Below are positions 6,130-7,826 of a DNA stretch of 7,826 nucleotides, piece by piece. The notes beneath the pieces were generated by a model that was given only the letters and a program-made list of their open reading frames with translations, was not told the DNA's origin and ran no database searches. Position numbers and translations under genes: made by a program. Source of the stretch: Pseudomonadota bacterium (GTDB lineage Bacteria; Pseudomonadota; Alphaproteobacteria; Acetobacterales; Acetobacteraceae); assembly GCA_021805485.1 (NCBI GenBank), contig JAJZFF010000389.1, positions 1 to 7,826 on the forward strand, read 5' to 3'. Position 1 is the stretch's first letter, and every line of letters begins with the position of its first letter.

Positions 6130-7025
6130 CACGGGGCCTTTGCGCTGAAATTGGCGTCGAGCAGGTCGATCGCCTGCTGCCATTCCTCGGCCTCGACGCG
6201 GAGGAAGTGGTTGCGCTCGCGGGTTTCGAGGAAGGGCACGCCCTTCGCCATCTGGGTGTCGCAGATCACGATGCGCGGCGCGGCGACTTTCGCGGCGCGC
6301 GCGGCGTCGAAAGCGGCGACCACGGCGTCGATGTCGTTGCCGTCCACGCGCTGGGTATGCCAGCCGAAGGCGCGGAAGCGTTCGTGCAGCGGCTCGCGCG
6401 ACGACATCGCCGAGGACGGTCCGTCCGCCTGCTGGTCATTGACATCGACGATGCCGATGAGGTTGTCGAGCTGCCAGTGCGCCGCCCCCATCACGCCTTC
6501 CCAGATCGAGCCCTCGTTCAGCTCGCCGTCGGAGAACAGCGTGTAGACGAAGGCGTCCGATCTTTTCCGCTTCAGGCCGAGCGCCATGCCGACCGCGATG
6601 CCGACGCCGTGGCCGAGCGAGCCGCCGGTGATCTCCATGCCCGGCGTGTAGGCGGCCATGCCCGACATCGGCAGGCGGCTCTCGTCGGCGCCATAGGACT
6701 CGATCTCGCTCTCGGGCAGAATCCCCGCCTCGATCAGCGCCGCGTAAAGCGCGATCGCATAATGGCCGATCGACAGCAGGAAGCGGTCGCGCCCCTCCCA
6801 GTGCACGTCGTCCGGCCGGTAGCGCAGCGCATGGAAATAGGACACCGCGAGCACATCGGCGATGCCGAGCGCCTGCGCGATATAGCCCTGCCCCTGCACT
6901 TCGCCCATCCGCAGCGCGTGCCGGCGGATGCGATAGGCCCGCTCGCGCAGCGAAACGTTCGAGCCGGCATGGGGGAAGCCGCCATTGCGGGCTTCCGGGG
7001 ACAAGACCTGTTTGGTGGAAGACAT
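6129..7025 (-). CDS. Transketolase N-terminal half (split transketolase)
   Basis: This encodes 298 residues of the diphosphate-binding domain of transketolase. Recognisable parts are SIGHYAIALYAAL (85-97, with a substrate-region His88), GGSLGHGVGIAVGMALG (134-150) and the thiamine-diphosphate motif SDGELNEGSIWE (165-176) followed by DVND (194-197). Asp166 and Asn196 are the expected magnesium ligands. The usual GDG is SDG here. The family COG3959/COG3958 of two-gene transketolases includes housekeeping-like enzymes and specialised ones such as the apulose-4-phosphate and sulfofructose transketolases; the sequence alone does not place this pair. The only plausible start is the ATG at 7025, 29 bases after the SDR stop; its ribosome site is weak (GGGAA about ten bases upstream), so coupling to the SDR gene may help. 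The stop overlaps the start of the C-terminal half by one base. Confidence 0.92.
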   Translation of the reverse strand: MSSTKQVLSPEARNGGFPHAGSNVSLRERAYRIRRHALRMGEVQGQGYIAQALGIADVLAVSYFHALRYRPDDVHWEGRDRFLLSIGHYAIALYAALIEAGILPESEIESYGADESRLPMSGMAAYTPGMEITGGSLGHGVGIAVGMALGLKRKRSDAFVYTLFSDGELNEGSIWEGVMGAAHWQLDNLIGIVDVNDQQADGPSSAMSSREPLHERFRAFGWHTQRVDGNDIDAVVAAFDAARAAKVAAPRIVICDTQMAKGVPFLETRERNHFLRVEAEEWQQAIDLLDANFSAKAP

Positions 7026-7054
7026 GGGGCAGAATTCCCGGCGCTGTTTCTGGA

Positions 7055-7804
7055 TCAGTGGATCAGCATGCCGCCATTGACGTCGATCACCGCGCCCGTG
7101 ACATAGGCGGAGAGATCGGAGGCGAGGAACAGGAAGATCCGCGCCACGTCCTCGGCGGTTCCGAGCCGGCCGATCGGAATCCCCTTCAGGATCTCGGCGC
7201 GCATCTCGTCGGTCAGCTTGCCGCCGGTGATCTCGGTCTGGATCAGCCCGGGCGTCACCGAATTCACGCGGATGCCGGCGGGGCCGAACTCGCGCGCCAT
7301 CGCCTTGGCGAGGCCGAGCACGCCGGCCTTCGCCGCCGAATAGTGCGGCCCGCCGAAAATCCCGCCGCCGCGCTGCGCCGAAACCGACGACATGCACGCG
7401 ATCGAGCCGCTGCCACGCGCGCTCATATGCGGCAAAAACGCCTGGCTGAGATGGAACACGCCGGTGAGGTTGACGTCGATCACCCGCTCCCAGTTCCGCG
7501 CCTCGATCTCCAGCAGCCGCAACGGTTCGGTGATGCCGGCATTGTTGATCAGGATGTCGGCCTGGCCGAACGCGCCGATCACCCGGCGCGCCGCCTCATC
7601 GCAGGCCGCGCGGTCGGTGACGTCGCAGGCCACGCCGAGATGCCCGGCGCCGAGCGACGCCGCCGCCTCGTCGGAAGCCTCCTGATCGAGATCGAGAATG
7701 GCGACCCGCGCGCCATGTTCGGCGAACAGCCGTGCGGTCGCGAGGCCGATCCCCTTCTTGCTCGCGCCACCAGATATGACTGCGGTCTTGCCCTTGAGCA
7801 GCAT
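7055..7804 (-). CDS. Short-chain dehydrogenase/reductase (classical SDR)
   Basis: This encodes 249 residues, the standard size for a classical SDR of the FabG-like fold. The cofactor loop SGGASKKGIG (11-20) is the TGxxxGxG motif with Ser for Thr and two extra residues. Asp38, at the end of the second strand (VAILDLD, 34-40), favours NAD(H) over NADP(H). NNAG is at 87-90, and the catalytic set is Asn112 (VNLTG), Ser140, Tyr155 and Lys159 (YSAAK). The C-terminus ends DVNGGMLIH. The reaction is reversible oxidation of a hydroxyl to a ketone or the reverse. Beside a TRAP importer and a transketolase, oxidation of an imported polyol or sugar acid to a ketose is the reasonable inference. It is the first gene of the block visible here; only 22 bases lie upstream in the window, so its promoter or earlier operon genes are outside. 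GGAGG is six bases before the ATG. Confidence 0.93.
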   Translation of the reverse strand: MLLKGKTAVISGGASKKGIGLATARLFAEHGARVAILDLDQEASDEAAASLGAGHLGVACDVTDRAACDEAARRVIGAFGQADILINNAGITEPLRLLEIEARNWERVIDVNLTGVFHLSQAFLPHMSARGSGSIACMSSVSAQRGGGIFGGPHYSAAKAGVLGLAKAMAREFGPAGIRVNSVTPGLIQTEITGGKLTDEMRAEILKGIPIGRLGTAEDVARIFLFLASDLSAYVTGAVIDVNGGMLIH

Positions 7805-7810
7805 GCGTTT

Positions 7811-7815
7811 CCTCC
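7811..7815 (-). promoter_or_regulatory. Ribosome binding site of the SDR gene
   Basis: On the minus strand this reads GGAGG, six bases before the ATG at 7804, which it fixes as the start. The remaining bases to the window edge are too few to show a promoter. Confidence 0.75.
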
Positions 7816-7826
7816 GTGTATCCGGA

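Noticed and set aside
7026..7397. Upstream in-frame extension of the transketolase N half into the SDR gene
   Set aside because: The extra 124 residues are an out-of-frame reading of the SDR coding sequence with Arg/Gly-rich composition; transketolase similarity begins only after 7025.

Overview
The window is very GC-rich, with G or C at most third codon positions and almost no space between genes. It reads as chromosome of a free-living alphaproteobacterium. The partial undecaprenyl-diphosphatase end and the overall gene style would suit Acetobacteraceae/Rhodospirillales, but this is an impression and not a proven placement. No RNA gene, insertion sequence, CRISPR array or phage-like gene was seen.

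Left block (plus strand, 1-2084): the 3' end of a probable UppP (undecaprenyl-diphosphate phosphatase), an MFS permease, and a secreted SGNH/GDSL hydrolase resembling the catalytic subunits of PAF-acetylhydrolase Ib. Each stop codon overlaps the next start codon (TGATG at 161-165, ATGA at 1335-1338), so the three are very probably one translationally coupled transcript. The hydrolase has Pro where the catalytic Asp of the family is expected.

Right block (minus strand, 7804 down to 2094): five genes in one direction, in transcription order SDR dehydrogenase, transketolase N-terminal half, transketolase C-terminal half, TRAP substrate-binding protein with a twin-arginine signal, and a fused TRAP membrane subunit (DctQ-DctM). 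Spacings are 29, -1, 51 and 121 bases. The 121-base gap holds a perfect 11-bp inverted repeat, probably an mRNA stem-loop that sets different expression of the binding protein and the permease. A second perfect 11-bp inverted repeat lies inside the binding-protein gene.

The right block looks like a compact catabolic island. The TRAP system would bring in an acidic or polyhydroxylated compound, the NAD-type SDR would oxidise a hydroxyl to a ketone, and the split transketolase would move a two-carbon ketol unit from that ketose onto a central aldose phosphate. No sugar kinase, isomerase, aldolase or regulator is visible. Either these lie beyond position 7826, or the transketolase acts on an unphosphorylated substrate, as in the sulfo-transketolase route. 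The substrate cannot be read from the sequence, and this is the part of the window most likely to hold undescribed biochemistry. The two blocks converge with only 9 bases between their stop codons.
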